NCBI GenBank assembly: GCA_016934055.1
Contig: JAFGTR010000075.1
Location: 1-43,594, forward strand
Length of the DNA stretch: 43,594 nucleotides
Reading direction: 5' to 3'
Origin: Bacteroidales bacterium
Lineage (GTDB): Bacteria; Bacteroidota; Bacteroidia; Bacteroidales; UBA10428
How positions within the stretch are numbered: the first letter of the stretch is position 1; each line of letters starts with the position of its first letter. Made by a program: the position numbers and the translations under genes. Below the pieces are notes generated by a model, which worked only from the letters and a program-made list of their open reading frames with translations, did no database searches and was not told where the DNA came from. Positions 18,344-27,578 of this stretch are shown piece after piece.

Positions 18344-21300
18344 TTAGTTAACTCTGACTTTAACTTTGTGTTCGAAAGTTTCTCCTCTGACCTGTATGAT
18401 GTATAGGCCTGAGGCATATCTGGCTCTGTCAGAAACATCGATTCCGATACTGAATATACCTTCGTCAGCCTGGAAGATCAAAGGCATTTCAACAAGCTGG
18501 CCGCTGACAGTATAAATCCTGACCTCGATTCTCTGTGGCAGTGAGCAATCGCCCTGCACGGTTAATAGGTTACGCACCGGGTTCGGATAGGCTGTCAGAT
18601 TTTGGATGCCGGTATAAACATCAGGGATATTATTGACATATTCCTGTGTAATGAAGTTGAAGACTTCAGACCAGGGGCCGGTCTCACCATTCCGAGTGCC
18701 TGCAATGCGCCAGAAATACTGGTATTCGTATTTAAGGTCACCCAGCATATAACCGGCGTTCGCTATGTTCTCGATGGTAAGCCATGGATTTTCGAAGGTA
18801 TACACGGTATCGACCTGCAGTGTATAGGCAGTGGCTGCCGTGAGGCTGTTCCATGTCAGTGCTGCAGGAACCGCCACTTCGGAGGCATCATTGTAAGGAG
18901 AAACAAGCGTAGGCGCTTTCAGTGCGATCACACCGGGGACGTCACTGAAATATTCAATACCGGCCGGTGTGGCAATCCATACATTGCCTTTCATATCAGA
19001 GGTGATATGGTTGATGATGTTACTGATAAGGCCTTCGCTCTCCGTATAGTTATAGACTTCAGCGCCTTTTACCACTGACAATCCTGCAGTTGTTCCAAGC
19101 CATACATTGTCATTGTCGTCGATATGAACGGCAATCACGTTGGTATCGACAAGTCCCGAATCAAGTGCAAATTTACCCCAGCCTTCCTTGGCCATGTTAG
19201 TGGTGTGCCTGTTGGCGCCAAAGGAGGTTGCTACCCACTGAAGGTCACCTTTGACGGCGATGGCCCGGATGTCATTCGCGGTGATCTGCGACCAGGGCAG
19301 GCCGAAGCCGGATGCCCCGGTGAAGCCATCCACGTCGTCATAGCTGACCCGTGCGATACCTCTTCCTGCAGTGGCAATGTAAGCCTGTTCATCAGGGGGA
19401 TAGGATTGAATATCGGTGATCTCGCAATCCTTCACATCAAAGTCAATGATGTCAACATCGGTGAGGGTGAAAAGGGTATCCCATTTCGCGCCCCTGAAGA
19501 TGGTAATGGCCGTGTCGGTGGCGATCCAGCGGTTATGCCGGGCATCCACGGCAACATTCGATATGGTATCGCGTAGCAGGCCCGAGTTCCCTCTGTGATA
19601 GGTGGTGGCTGAAGTGATGCCGTCGACGTTATAGGAAGTCACGGTAAGGCCGCTGTCGGTGGCCATCCACAGCTCGGTGCCGTAAGCGGTGCGTTCGTAC
19701 TCGATATCCTTGATGTTGCTGTTGAGCAAAATGACATCGCCGTTTGCCAGGGTGTCATGCTTATGATAAACAGCCCAGGTGGAATCAGCAAAACGAGCCA
19801 GTCCCTTGTCGGTTCCGATCCACTTCACGTTGGATGAATCCACGTAAATGGTATGCACCATATTGCTGGGCAGGTCGGTGCCGGATGAATCGATAACGGA
19901 AGAAACATTCACTATGCCGTCTTCCACCAGCACCAGTTCGATGCCGTTGCCGGTTCCCAGGTTACGGGAATATTTTTTATCGGTGGCATTGTTCCAGTGT
20001 TCATGCGTGCCCAGGCTGCCCAGCACCGTGCCGTCGGCTTCGGGGTCATACTGGATGCCGACCGGCCAGTTGGCGGGCTCAGCGGCCTGGTGCAGGTAGT
20101 CGTCGGTTCCTTCGAAGCGGGGGAAGGGTCCTTTGTTATCTGTTGCAGGGAGCCCTTCCGTGGGATGGGCATCGTCGAATTCATGGTAGAGGAAGTCATA
20201 GCCGACCGATTCAAGGGCAACCTGGTCCTGGGAGAGGAATAAAGAGTTAGGCCAGTCGTTGTTAAAGGGCGTCATGCGCCATTTCACGGGCGGGTGCCCC
20301 CAGTTGGTCGATCCCCATATGCCGTCAACCAGGTGGAGAACGGTTTTGTCTCCCAGGTCTTTATGTCCCATGATATCCACGAAACAGCGGTAAATGCCGT
20401 ATTGCCCGTTCACGGATTCACCGGTGGCATCGGGACTGGGCAGGGAATAATGCAGGTGCCATGCCCCGGAAGTGTATTCCCCGATAGAACCAAAGTGGTT
20501 CTTGGTGCTCAGGGAAATACCGGCGCGGTGGTGTTTTTTAAACACCGGGATATTGATCAAATAGGCTGCATCCAGAAAGGCCTGGGGTAAAGGATCGTCA
20601 AAACGGTTGGCACTGTTGTCGCTGGAATGGAGCACGTTGGTTGCTGATTTTGCAGCTGCCGTGCGCCCTGATCCGGAGCCCCAGTAAGTAACATCCGGGA
20701 ATGCAGCATTGAGCTTGTTATAGGTTGCATTATTCATGTCACAGTTGGGGTCGCCGATGCTGATATCGGTCTGGGCAACGCCCACCACGTTCACCAGTTG
20801 ATCGAGCAGGGCATAGCAGATCTGGGGTGAGGTGTTGATGTTTTTGTCCTGGGGGAAATTATTGATCCCGTTCAGGTTGATCTTGATGGCAATCTTCTCG
20901 CCGTCCTGGTAGCCCACATCGCCATTGCCGTGATTCTGGTTATAATATTTGAATATTTTGTCCCAGGCAGCGGCATCGGTAGCGGCGCCGGTCATTTGCT
21001 GCAGGCCGTCGGAAAGCATTTCATTGACGACCGCCTGGTTGGTGTTGGCATCGGAGTACCAGTAATCGCCCGTGACATTGGCGCAGTTCTCATCGGTGGC
21101 ATCGGCATCATGCACCCATACCACGCGTCCCGGGTAGATTCCTTTGGCAACGCCAATGGGTTCATTGACAGCCTGAGGACCCTGCAGATCAGCAGCATTG
21201 GCAATGATGACATTGTCGGTGTCAACAAGAGCCATCGCTCCGGCTAATAATCCAAGCACAACGAAAACGGCGGCCAGAAGGTATTTTGATTGATACAGAC

Positions 21301-21577
21301 GTTCACGGGCTTTGCGGAAAAACAATGTAAAACCTGTAATCCCTATGATGTAGGCAACAAACGACGATGCCAAAGGCATGGCTGCTTTCATACAGGGATA
21401 ATTAACACGACTGGGTTTTGGAATTACTCTTACCAGGAACCAGATAAGGGAACCCATACCCATGAAAATAAAAAGAGCGGATGAAATCACACGTGATTTT
21501 TCTTTAACTGCTTTGCGATAAGACTTATGATAAAAATTAAAAAGTCTTTTTCTCCAAACTTCCTTCTTTTGATTCAT
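18344..21577 (-). CDS. Membrane-anchored DUF362-like / seven-repeat propeller / T9SS-tail protein of unknown function
   Basis: The 1077-residue protein has no cleavable signal peptide. It begins with a basic segment and three predicted membrane helices (about 29-52, 62-87, 98-118). A DUF362-like region (about 140-500) follows, marked by EKIAIKINLNG, a TSPQICYALLDQLVNVVG helix and TDISIGDPNCD. Seven propeller repeats of the two-component-regulator type (about 570-850) come next, for example KWIGTDKGLARF, VWLGTTAGLSVV and VWIATPAGIEYF. An FN3-like domain (about 880-970) and a typical T9SS C-terminal domain (about 990-1077, with NLTAYPNPVRNLLTV) end the protein. Function is unknown; neither redox nor carbohydrate roles can be claimed. 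It sits inside the xylan operon after the XusE-like gene. Membrane helices together with a T9SS tail are contradictory for simple secretion. GC content peaks sharply in the middle (about 62-68% in two hand-counted 60-base lines near 20041 and 20281), suggesting a mosaic gene. Confidence 0.8.
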   Translation of the reverse strand: MNQKKEVWRKRLFNFYHKSYRKAVKEKSRVISSALFIFMGMGSLIWFLVRVIPKPSRVNYPCMKAAMPLASSFVAYIIGITGFTLFFRKARERLYQSKYLLAAVFVVLGLLAGAMALVDTDNVIIANAADLQGPQAVNEPIGVAKGIYPGRVVWVHDADATDENCANVTGDYWYSDANTNQAVVNEMLSDGLQQMTGAATDAAAWDKIFKYYNQNHGNGDVGYQDGEKIAIKINLNGINNFPQDKNINTSPQICYALLDQLVNVVGVAQTDISIGDPNCDMNNATYNKLNAAFPDVTYWGSGSGRTAAAKSATNVLHSSDNSANRFDDPLPQAFLDAAYLINIPVFKKHHRAGISLSTKNHFGSIGEYTSGAWHLHYSLPSPDATGESVNGQYGIYRCFVDIMGHKDLGDKTVLHLVDGIWGSTNWGHPPVKWRMTPFNNDWPNSLFLSQDQVALESVGYDFLYHEFDDAHPTEGLPATDNKGPFPRFEGTDDYLHQAAEPANWPVGIQYDPEADGTVLGSLGTHEHWNNATDKKYSRNLGTGNGIELVLVEDGIVNVSSVIDSSGTDLPSNMVHTIYVDSSNVKWIGTDKGLARFADSTWAVYHKHDTLANGDVILLNSNIKDIEYERTAYGTELWMATDSGLTVTSYNVDGITSATTYHRGNSGLLRDTISNVAVDARHNRWIATDTAITIFRGAKWDTLFTLTDVDIIDFDVKDCEITDIQSYPPDEQAYIATAGRGIARVSYDDVDGFTGASGFGLPWSQITANDIRAIAVKGDLQWVATSFGANRHTTNMAKEGWGKFALDSGLVDTNVIAVHIDDNDNVWLGTTAGLSVVKGAEVYNYTESEGLISNIINHITSDMKGNVWIATPAGIEYFSDVPGVIALKAPTLVSPYNDASEVAVPAALTWNSLTAATAYTLQVDTVYTFENPWLTIENIANAGYMLGDLKYEYQYFWRIAGTRNGETGPWSEVFNFITQEYVNNIPDVYTGIQNLTAYPNPVRNLLTVQGDCSLPQRIEVRIYTVSGQLVEMPLIFQADEGIFSIGIDVSDRARYASGLYIIQVRGETFEHKVKVRVN

Positions 21578-21636
21578 TTTGTTGAAATTAAACTGTTAAG
21601 TAATTTTTTTTATTATTAAAGACTAAAAGAAAACAT

Positions 21637-21651
21637 CCAACTGTTTGTTGG
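21637..21651. other. Weak hairpin downstream of the XusE-like gene
   Basis: Five-base arms CCAAC/GTTGG enclose a 5-base loop. On the minus strand the stem is followed by ATGTTTTCTTTTAG. It could be a weak terminator or pause site separating the transport genes from the downstream enzyme genes. Confidence 0.3.
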
Positions 21652-21719
21652 TATAATATATTTTATAAAATTAATACTTTCTGATAATAACAAACCTGAT
21701 TTTTTAACACATTGCTAAA

Positions 21720-22763
21720 TTAGTCGATTATTGGTGTAAATGTCTCAAATTTTACTCCCCGGTCACGCACGACCAAAGTATCAGTAAAAGTGTGTGTGGT
21801 CGTTCCAAAATCGATGGCATAATTCAGATGCAGAACATCACGTTTTTTATCCCCCCACATATCACCATCTTCAACAAATTTGCCGGATCCTGTCAGGGTA
21901 TAAGAAGCTGTATCGGGACTTGAACAAGTACAATTGTTATTACCGTCAAAGCTGACCATAACTATAAAAGGAAGATCAGTACTGCCATTATCAGCTTTGG
22001 TTTCCATTGCGATAGAGACTTCATTCCTTGATCTGGTCAAAGCGGTGCATACCATATCCTGTTCCACATAATCTTCATGATAAACGTATATGGCATCGAG
22101 TGCTGTATTTCCATTATTGCCTTTAACCACATCAGTACCCCTTCTCAGGTAGTTGGCATGCCAGGGATTAATGTACTTAACCGCATATAATATATAATCT
22201 TTAGGTACCGTTGTCCAGTCTGAAGTCACACGGGGATCCGGATCCTCAACTTCGGTTGAGCCGTTGAGTATCGAATCGGCGTTGGTTACCGAAACCATAC
22301 GTAGTGGAATAATAAAAATATTTTCCAAAGCCCGGGGATCAGCGAAAAAAGCATCGGTTAACTGTACTTCAATACCCCCCATCATTTCTCCTGAGGGAAT
22401 AACAATCTGCATACCGGCAGGAAGACTATAATAGTTATCGGGCATGGCCACAGCTGTTGTCGTATCTAAAGCAACGCTCGCACATCTGAGATTGTTGCAA
22501 AGTGAGTTATCAACGACCACATCAATGGTAATGTTATTTATATTCTCATATACACCACCTGTTGTAGCCATGATAAGACATTTATGTTCGTTGTCAAGCG
22601 AGTTGTCAAATACATAGTCTTTCCCAAGTACAAGTGTCCTCACCGGTGCCTGATAGGGAAAATATACTGTTGTATATTCAAAATCAGGGAAGTCCCAGTC
22701 TTTATTTTCGCATGCTGTAAGAACTGTGAGTACGATCAGTAAAATATAATTTAACTTTTTCAT
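21720..22763 (-). CDS. xusE: XusE-like surface glycan-binding lipoprotein (DUF1735/DUF5627-type)
   Basis: The start is placed at the ATG at 22763, because the longer frame overlaps the upstream SusD gene and only this start gives a proper signal peptide (MKKLNYILLIVLTVLTAC) with the lipobox Cys18. The charged residues after it (ENKDWD) resemble Bacteroidota surface-export signals. The mature protein (about 330 residues) has a beta-rich N-terminal part with PAGMQIVIPSGEMMGGIEV, typical of DUF1735, and a C-terminal part with SGKFVEDGDMWGDKKRD and LHLNYAIDFG, typical of DUF5627. Such proteins are surface glycan-binding lipoproteins placed after SusD genes. Position after SusC-SusD-SusC-SusD matches xusE of the xylan cassette; the symbol rests on synteny. 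Confidence 0.8.
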   Translation of the reverse strand: MKKLNYILLIVLTVLTACENKDWDFPDFEYTTVYFPYQAPVRTLVLGKDYVFDNSLDNEHKCLIMATTGGVYENINNITIDVVVDNSLCNNLRCASVALDTTTAVAMPDNYYSLPAGMQIVIPSGEMMGGIEVQLTDAFFADPRALENIFIIPLRMVSVTNADSILNGSTEVEDPDPRVTSDWTTVPKDYILYAVKYINPWHANYLRRGTDVVKGNNGNTALDAIYVYHEDYVEQDMVCTALTRSRNEVSIAMETKADNGSTDLPFIVMVSFDGNNNCTCSSPDTASYTLTGSGKFVEDGDMWGDKKRDVLHLNYAIDFGTTTHTFTDTLVVRDRGVKFETFTPIID

Positions 22764-22792
22764 CTTTTTATTTTTTTGTTTCGAAGTAAGCA

Positions 22793-24535
22793 TTACCACC
22801 CGTTGTTTTGTACCATGCCTGTTTTTAACACTTCATTATACGGAAGCGGGGGATAAACCATATAATCCTCGTACAACCTCTTTTCTACAGTTGACACAAC
22901 AAAATTACCATCTGTAATTCTAACACCCATAGCCGGTTCGGTAAGATCTTTCTTCCATCTTCGCAGGTCCCAGAAACGGAAACCTTCGAAACACAATTCC
23001 AGCCGCCTTTCGTTTTGTATTAAGGCCCTCATATCCTCTTTACTGCTGATGGATGCCAGATAACTGTCGGGTTGTGTAATTCCTGCTCTGCTTCTTATGG
23101 CTGCAATCACATCACGGGCTGAATAAGCATGAGGCCCCTTTCCGTCAGGTCCCCATGCTTCATTGGCCGCTTCAGCATAGGCCAGAAATATTTCAGTATA
23201 CCTGATATGAACAGGATAGTGTTTTTTACCCAGCATTACAGTCGGATCTACGTTAACATCTTCTCTCAGTAATTTTCGCAAATAATAGCCTGTTCTTGTT
23301 GATGTTTTGAGATAGTCAACAGCATCGTCGCCACCGTTTGTACTTGTGTTAATGACTTTTCCAGCCATTGTGCTTCCGTTCACAACGATAGTGTTGGCTA
23401 ATCTCGGATCACGATTATTGTATGGATTTGCCGGATCATAACCGCTGTTTGCCGCATCGGTTATAGGATATCCGTTTTCCATAGGAAATGCATCCACCAG
23501 GTTTTGCGTAGGGTTAATCCGTCCTCTGCCATAGAGTGAAGGCGGAAAATTATCCTGCTCAAGATTGTATCCTGTGTAAATACTTCCCCTCCACATCATT
23601 TCACCCTGATCTCTGCCGCGGGTTAGGTTTATGGCATCTACGTTAGTGCTCTTAAAAAACAACGCTCCCTTCGGGTCTAATGAAGATACGCCTCCGTTCA
23701 GATCAATAACCTCTGCAGCATAATTTGCCGCATCTTCCCATGTTGTGGAAGTTCCTTCACTAAAGGCAGGACTTGCTGCGAGGAGGGCAGCTTTTGCTCT
23801 GACAGCTTTGGCTATACGACCTGAGATCCGCTGCATGTTAACATCGCCAAAAACCCTGTTATATTCTTCCACTGAAAAGCTGTTGTATTTAGCTGGCAGA
23901 TCAAAAACAGTATCGGCATCAGCGTAATCCAAAGGCAGGTAGTTCTCAGCTTCAGCAAGGTCACTGTATATCTGCAGCATACATTCTTCAAAGGTGTTTC
24001 GCGGCTTACGAAAATCAGAGCCATCCTCAAGAACTTCATTGATTATGGGAACACCAAGCAATTCGCCACCAGGGCTATAACCGCCATGAGTCTGGAGAAG
24101 GTTAAGCATAAAAAGTGCCCTGAGTGCATAGGCCTCTCCTTTATGCCTGTAATTAAAAAGTATCCGGGCCGTATCACTTCTGTATGACCAGTTTACTTCG
24201 TCGGTTTCTGCAAGGAACCTGTTCAGGTACATAATGGCCGTGTATGAGTTTTCCCATTGATCTACAGGATTATTAATTGAGGACCACTGGCCTGTTGCCA
24301 TGTTGAGATAACCGCTGAATTTATCATTGGTAACGGCATCATCGGTTGCTGCATCATTAAATGAGTAACTGCCGGTCGGGATTCTCGTGTAGGCATTCAT
24401 AAGTATGCCTTCTGCAAAAACAGGATCATCATAAATGTCTTCCAGGATTCGATGGTTGTCGTCGGCCGGCTCAATGAGGTCTTCACAACCGGAAAATACC
24501 ACCACGACAGTCAGAAGTAATAATAAATATTTCAT
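22793..24535 (-). CDS. xusD: SusD/RagB-family xylan-binding lipoprotein (XusD-like)
   Basis: The 580-residue protein is an outer-membrane lipoprotein with Cys17 after MKYLLLLLTVVVVFSG, followed by an acidic stretch. It has the SusD/RagB layout: an N-terminal helical TPR-like core with NSYTAIMYLNRFLAETD and GEAYALRALFMLNLLQTHGG, a loop-rich binding face, and the C-terminal RagB part with LAYAEAANEAWG, IRSRAGI and ERRLELCFEGFRFWDLRRWK. It ends in NNGW, close to the usual NPGW/Y ending. SusD proteins cap their SusC partner and capture oligosaccharides at the surface. The partner is the SusC encoded 19 bases upstream. The xus name rests on gene order. Confidence 0.93.
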   Translation of the reverse strand: MKYLLLLLTVVVVFSGCEDLIEPADDNHRILEDIYDDPVFAEGILMNAYTRIPTGSYSFNDAATDDAVTNDKFSGYLNMATGQWSSINNPVDQWENSYTAIMYLNRFLAETDEVNWSYRSDTARILFNYRHKGEAYALRALFMLNLLQTHGGYSPGGELLGVPIINEVLEDGSDFRKPRNTFEECMLQIYSDLAEAENYLPLDYADADTVFDLPAKYNSFSVEEYNRVFGDVNMQRISGRIAKAVRAKAALLAASPAFSEGTSTTWEDAANYAAEVIDLNGGVSSLDPKGALFFKSTNVDAINLTRGRDQGEMMWRGSIYTGYNLEQDNFPPSLYGRGRINPTQNLVDAFPMENGYPITDAANSGYDPANPYNNRDPRLANTIVVNGSTMAGKVINTSTNGGDDAVDYLKTSTRTGYYLRKLLREDVNVDPTVMLGKKHYPVHIRYTEIFLAYAEAANEAWGPDGKGPHAYSARDVIAAIRSRAGITQPDSYLASISSKEDMRALIQNERRLELCFEGFRFWDLRRWKKDLTEPAMGVRITDGNFVVSTVEKRLYEDYMVYPPLPYNEVLKTGMVQNNGW

Positions 24536-24554
24536 ATCTGTTTGTTTTTATTTT

Positions 24555-27548
24555 TTAAAAACTGATCCTGATGCCAAGATTATAATACCTGAATCGGGGG
24601 GCATCCGCAATATTCAGGTCCATAATATCTTTATTCTTTGAAAAAGTGAACAGGTTTGATCCCATAGCATAAACATCGAGCGCCCTGACAAAAGTTTTGC
24701 TCAGAATGCCAGACGGCAGATTGTATGTGATCTGTACTTTACTCAGGTTAAACCTGTTACTTTTATACATCCAGAAATCAGAATAACGGAAATTGTTGCT
24801 GTTCTGCTGTGAACTTAAGCGCGGAAACGTTGCCGTATTCCTGGTAGCTTCTGTCCATCTGTCAAGTACAACTTCGGAATACTTGTTGTCTCCGTCTACC
24901 CAGTAATAATCGCTGGTTTTCATACCGTTTCCCCCGGTTGAACCTGTGCCCAGCATAAAAATTGTAATGTTTTTATAGGTTGCTGAGAGATTCAGGCCGT
25001 AATGAAAAGGGTCTATCCACCGGCCAATTTCCACTTCATCTCTTTCGTCGATAATATTATCGCCATTCTGATCGGTATATTTGATATCGCCCGGCTGCAC
25101 TTCACCGAAGGCTTGTTTGGGGTGACTGGTTATTTCGGTTTCGTCCATGAAAAATCCGTCGCTTACGAGTCCGAATATAGCATCTACAGGCCTGCCGGTC
25201 CGGTTTTGATAGTCATCTGTATACAATTCATCCCGTTTAATAGCTTTTGAACTGGCATAGGTGGCGTTAATGCCCAGATTAAGGTCTATTTCACCGGCTT
25301 TTTTGTTGATATTCAGCATAACATCAACGCCTGTGTATTGATTGCTGTTATAATTGGTATATGGCACTAATGTGCTGAAATAGTTAGGATACTGTGAAAA
25401 TCTTTGCGTTGGAAGTCCGTCCATCCGTAAAAGGAAAAATGTCGTCTGGAGGCAGATCAGTCTTTTAAAGAAGGCGCCCTCGATACCCACATTGAATTCC
25501 TTTCTTTTAACAAATGAAAGATCAGGATTCGCGCCCTGCATTGAGGTTGCTGCCTGATTGCTGTATGCCGCATCATACCATGAAAACCAGCCCTGCGACG
25601 TATAAATGTTTTCGTACAGATAATAATCCTGAATATCAAGGTCAGTGTTAACGATACCAGCCGAAGCATTAAGTTTCAGGTGGTCAACCGACGAAGCACC
25701 GGCCAGGAAATCTTCTGAGCTCATGAGCCAGCCCAGCGAGATGGTGGGTGAAAAGGCTGACCTGTTGCCCTCCGGTAATTTGGTTGAATTGACCAGGGCC
25801 CCGCTGAAGTCAACCCAGTACCTGTGGTCATAGTTGTATCCCAGTTGCAGTCCTAAATTGGTGTTTGTTGAGGGCTGGTATACCCTGCTTCTTGTGATAG
25901 AAGTACCGGAAGCCAGCAATATGGCCGATAGGTTATGAATCTCGTTCAATGACCTCAGATAATTGAACTGCATTGAGAATCCCAGGTTTCGTGTCTGTGC
26001 CGTTCCGGCAATATTCTGTGTGCCGGGACGGGCATCGTTCCCGTATTTTTCTATCCCGGTAATAATCTCAGAATCAGATATTGAATCCCAGGTGGGCGTA
26101 TACACGGAATATTCATTGTTGATAGACTGGTTATAGGAATTATAATAATCTGCGTTAAACCTTGTGTGGAATGACAATCCTTTCAATAATCGGTTAAGGT
26201 CAATATTTATGCCGTTGGTTACCTGCAGCACACGGCTGATATACCTGTTGTATCCGCCAACATACAAATCGGCAACCGGATTTGTCATGTTCTCCTGTGT
26301 GCCACCCAATATATATTGCCCGTCAATAATATTCTTACTGTTCTCTGCCAGCAGCAAAGCATCAACGGAGTCCGGGGCTATCATATCAATGGGTATCAGC
26401 GGAGCATATTTATTGGGCAAAAGTGTGGCAGCGCTGTTCCAGTAATCAACCAGTCCGCGGCGACTGTTGCTTAACACGGCCGAAACATCTATTGTGCTTG
26501 ATATAAAATCATTGATGTTCAGGTCAACGTTACCTCTGACGTTGAACCTGTTATCGCCTTCATTTTTGCCTTCGCCGATATTCAATAGGGTAGAATTATT
26601 AGTCCAGCCGAGGTTTGAATAAAATCTGGCATCTTTGTTACCTCCCGAGAATTCAGCACTGACATCATTGTTATACACATATTTATTAAGGTATTCGGTA
26701 GTGTAATAGTCTATGTCAGGGTACCTGAAACGGTTTCCGTTTCTGTAATTATTTATTGTCTTGTCATCATAAAGCGGTTGTAAACCATCGTTATTGCGCG
26801 CCTCGTTATAAAGGGTCATGTATTCGGCTGAGCCAAGGTATTCAGGAAATAATTTTGGCGTTGCAAGGCCTGTACTGGCTCTTACACTTACTTTTCTGTT
26901 GTTTGCTTCCCCTCTTTTTGTGGTGATCAATATAACCCCTTTTGCTGCATGGCTGCCGTAAAGAGCCACAGCGTTAACGCCCTTGAGAATGGTGATCTGT
27001 TCAACCTCATCGAGCCTGATGTCACCGAAATTACGGGGTATGCCGTCGATCATGACAAGGGCATCTTCCATTCCCCAGATGTTATCAGACCATAACAGTC
27101 CTCCAACCCTGCCGGTCATTCCGTCAGTGACTGAAAAACTATAATCTTCGTTAATGTATTCACCGGGATTGAGTATACTGATAGCACCCGGTAGATCTCT
27201 TTTTTCAACCTTTGTATAGGCGATATTTACCATCTGGCCTATACTGTCACGCTCGAGAATAATTTTTTCAAGCCCGGCTTCAGCTATCAGTTCCCGGGAT
27301 ATGAATCCGTCTGCGCTGACAAACAAAGTAGAATTCACAGGTACTGTAATAGTGAATCTTCCAAATAAATCAGTGTATCGTATGACATTGCTCCCGTCTC
27401 CAAAAATAACGGCATTGGCTACCGGATTATCCTCATGGTCTGTTACCATGGATTCCAGTGTGATTTCATCGGCGTCCTGCCCCCATAATTCCGCCGGGAA
27501 AAAGGAGATCATCGCGCAAAGAAGTACTGATAATTTGATATATTTCAT
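24555..27548 (-). CDS. xusC: SusC/RagA-family TonB-dependent outer-membrane transporter (XusC-like)
   Basis: The 997-residue protein has a signal peptide (about 1-24), a carboxypeptidase-regulatory-like domain (about 28-95), a plug (about 110-215) ending in AAKGVILITTKRGE, and a long C-terminal beta-barrel. It closes with APRFRYYNLGIRISF, as SusC proteins do. The usual SusC TonB-box segment (VVVGYG) is replaced by MVNIAYTKVEKRDLPGA, placing it in a divergent SusC branch compared with the partner at 29431-32589. It should import xylan oligosaccharides using TonB energy together with the SusD immediately downstream. It lies 30 bases after the first SusD gene, in one operon. Confidence 0.93.
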   Translation of the reverse strand: MKYIKLSVLLCAMISFFPAELWGQDADEITLESMVTDHEDNPVANAVIFGDGSNVIRYTDLFGRFTITVPVNSTLFVSADGFISRELIAEAGLEKIILERDSIGQMVNIAYTKVEKRDLPGAISILNPGEYINEDYSFSVTDGMTGRVGGLLWSDNIWGMEDALVMIDGIPRNFGDIRLDEVEQITILKGVNAVALYGSHAAKGVILITTKRGEANNRKVSVRASTGLATPKLFPEYLGSAEYMTLYNEARNNDGLQPLYDDKTINNYRNGNRFRYPDIDYYTTEYLNKYVYNNDVSAEFSGGNKDARFYSNLGWTNNSTLLNIGEGKNEGDNRFNVRGNVDLNINDFISSTIDVSAVLSNSRRGLVDYWNSAATLLPNKYAPLIPIDMIAPDSVDALLLAENSKNIIDGQYILGGTQENMTNPVADLYVGGYNRYISRVLQVTNGINIDLNRLLKGLSFHTRFNADYYNSYNQSINNEYSVYTPTWDSISDSEIITGIEKYGNDARPGTQNIAGTAQTRNLGFSMQFNYLRSLNEIHNLSAILLASGTSITRSRVYQPSTNTNLGLQLGYNYDHRYWVDFSGALVNSTKLPEGNRSAFSPTISLGWLMSSEDFLAGASSVDHLKLNASAGIVNTDLDIQDYYLYENIYTSQGWFSWYDAAYSNQAATSMQGANPDLSFVKRKEFNVGIEGAFFKRLICLQTTFFLLRMDGLPTQRFSQYPNYFSTLVPYTNYNSNQYTGVDVMLNINKKAGEIDLNLGINATYASSKAIKRDELYTDDYQNRTGRPVDAIFGLVSDGFFMDETEITSHPKQAFGEVQPGDIKYTDQNGDNIIDERDEVEIGRWIDPFHYGLNLSATYKNITIFMLGTGSTGGNGMKTSDYYWVDGDNKYSEVVLDRWTEATRNTATFPRLSSQQNSNNFRYSDFWMYKSNRFNLSKVQITYNLPSGILSKTFVRALDVYAMGSNLFTFSKNKDIMDLNIADAPRFRYYNLGIRISF

Positions 27549-27578
27549 CTGCTTAAGATTTTGTTTTTTTGACCATTT

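Noticed and set aside
22764..22799. Longer start for the XusE-like gene at 22799
   Set aside because: It adds a charged stretch before the lipoprotein signal and overlaps the SusD stop; the ATG at 22763 gives a proper signal peptide.
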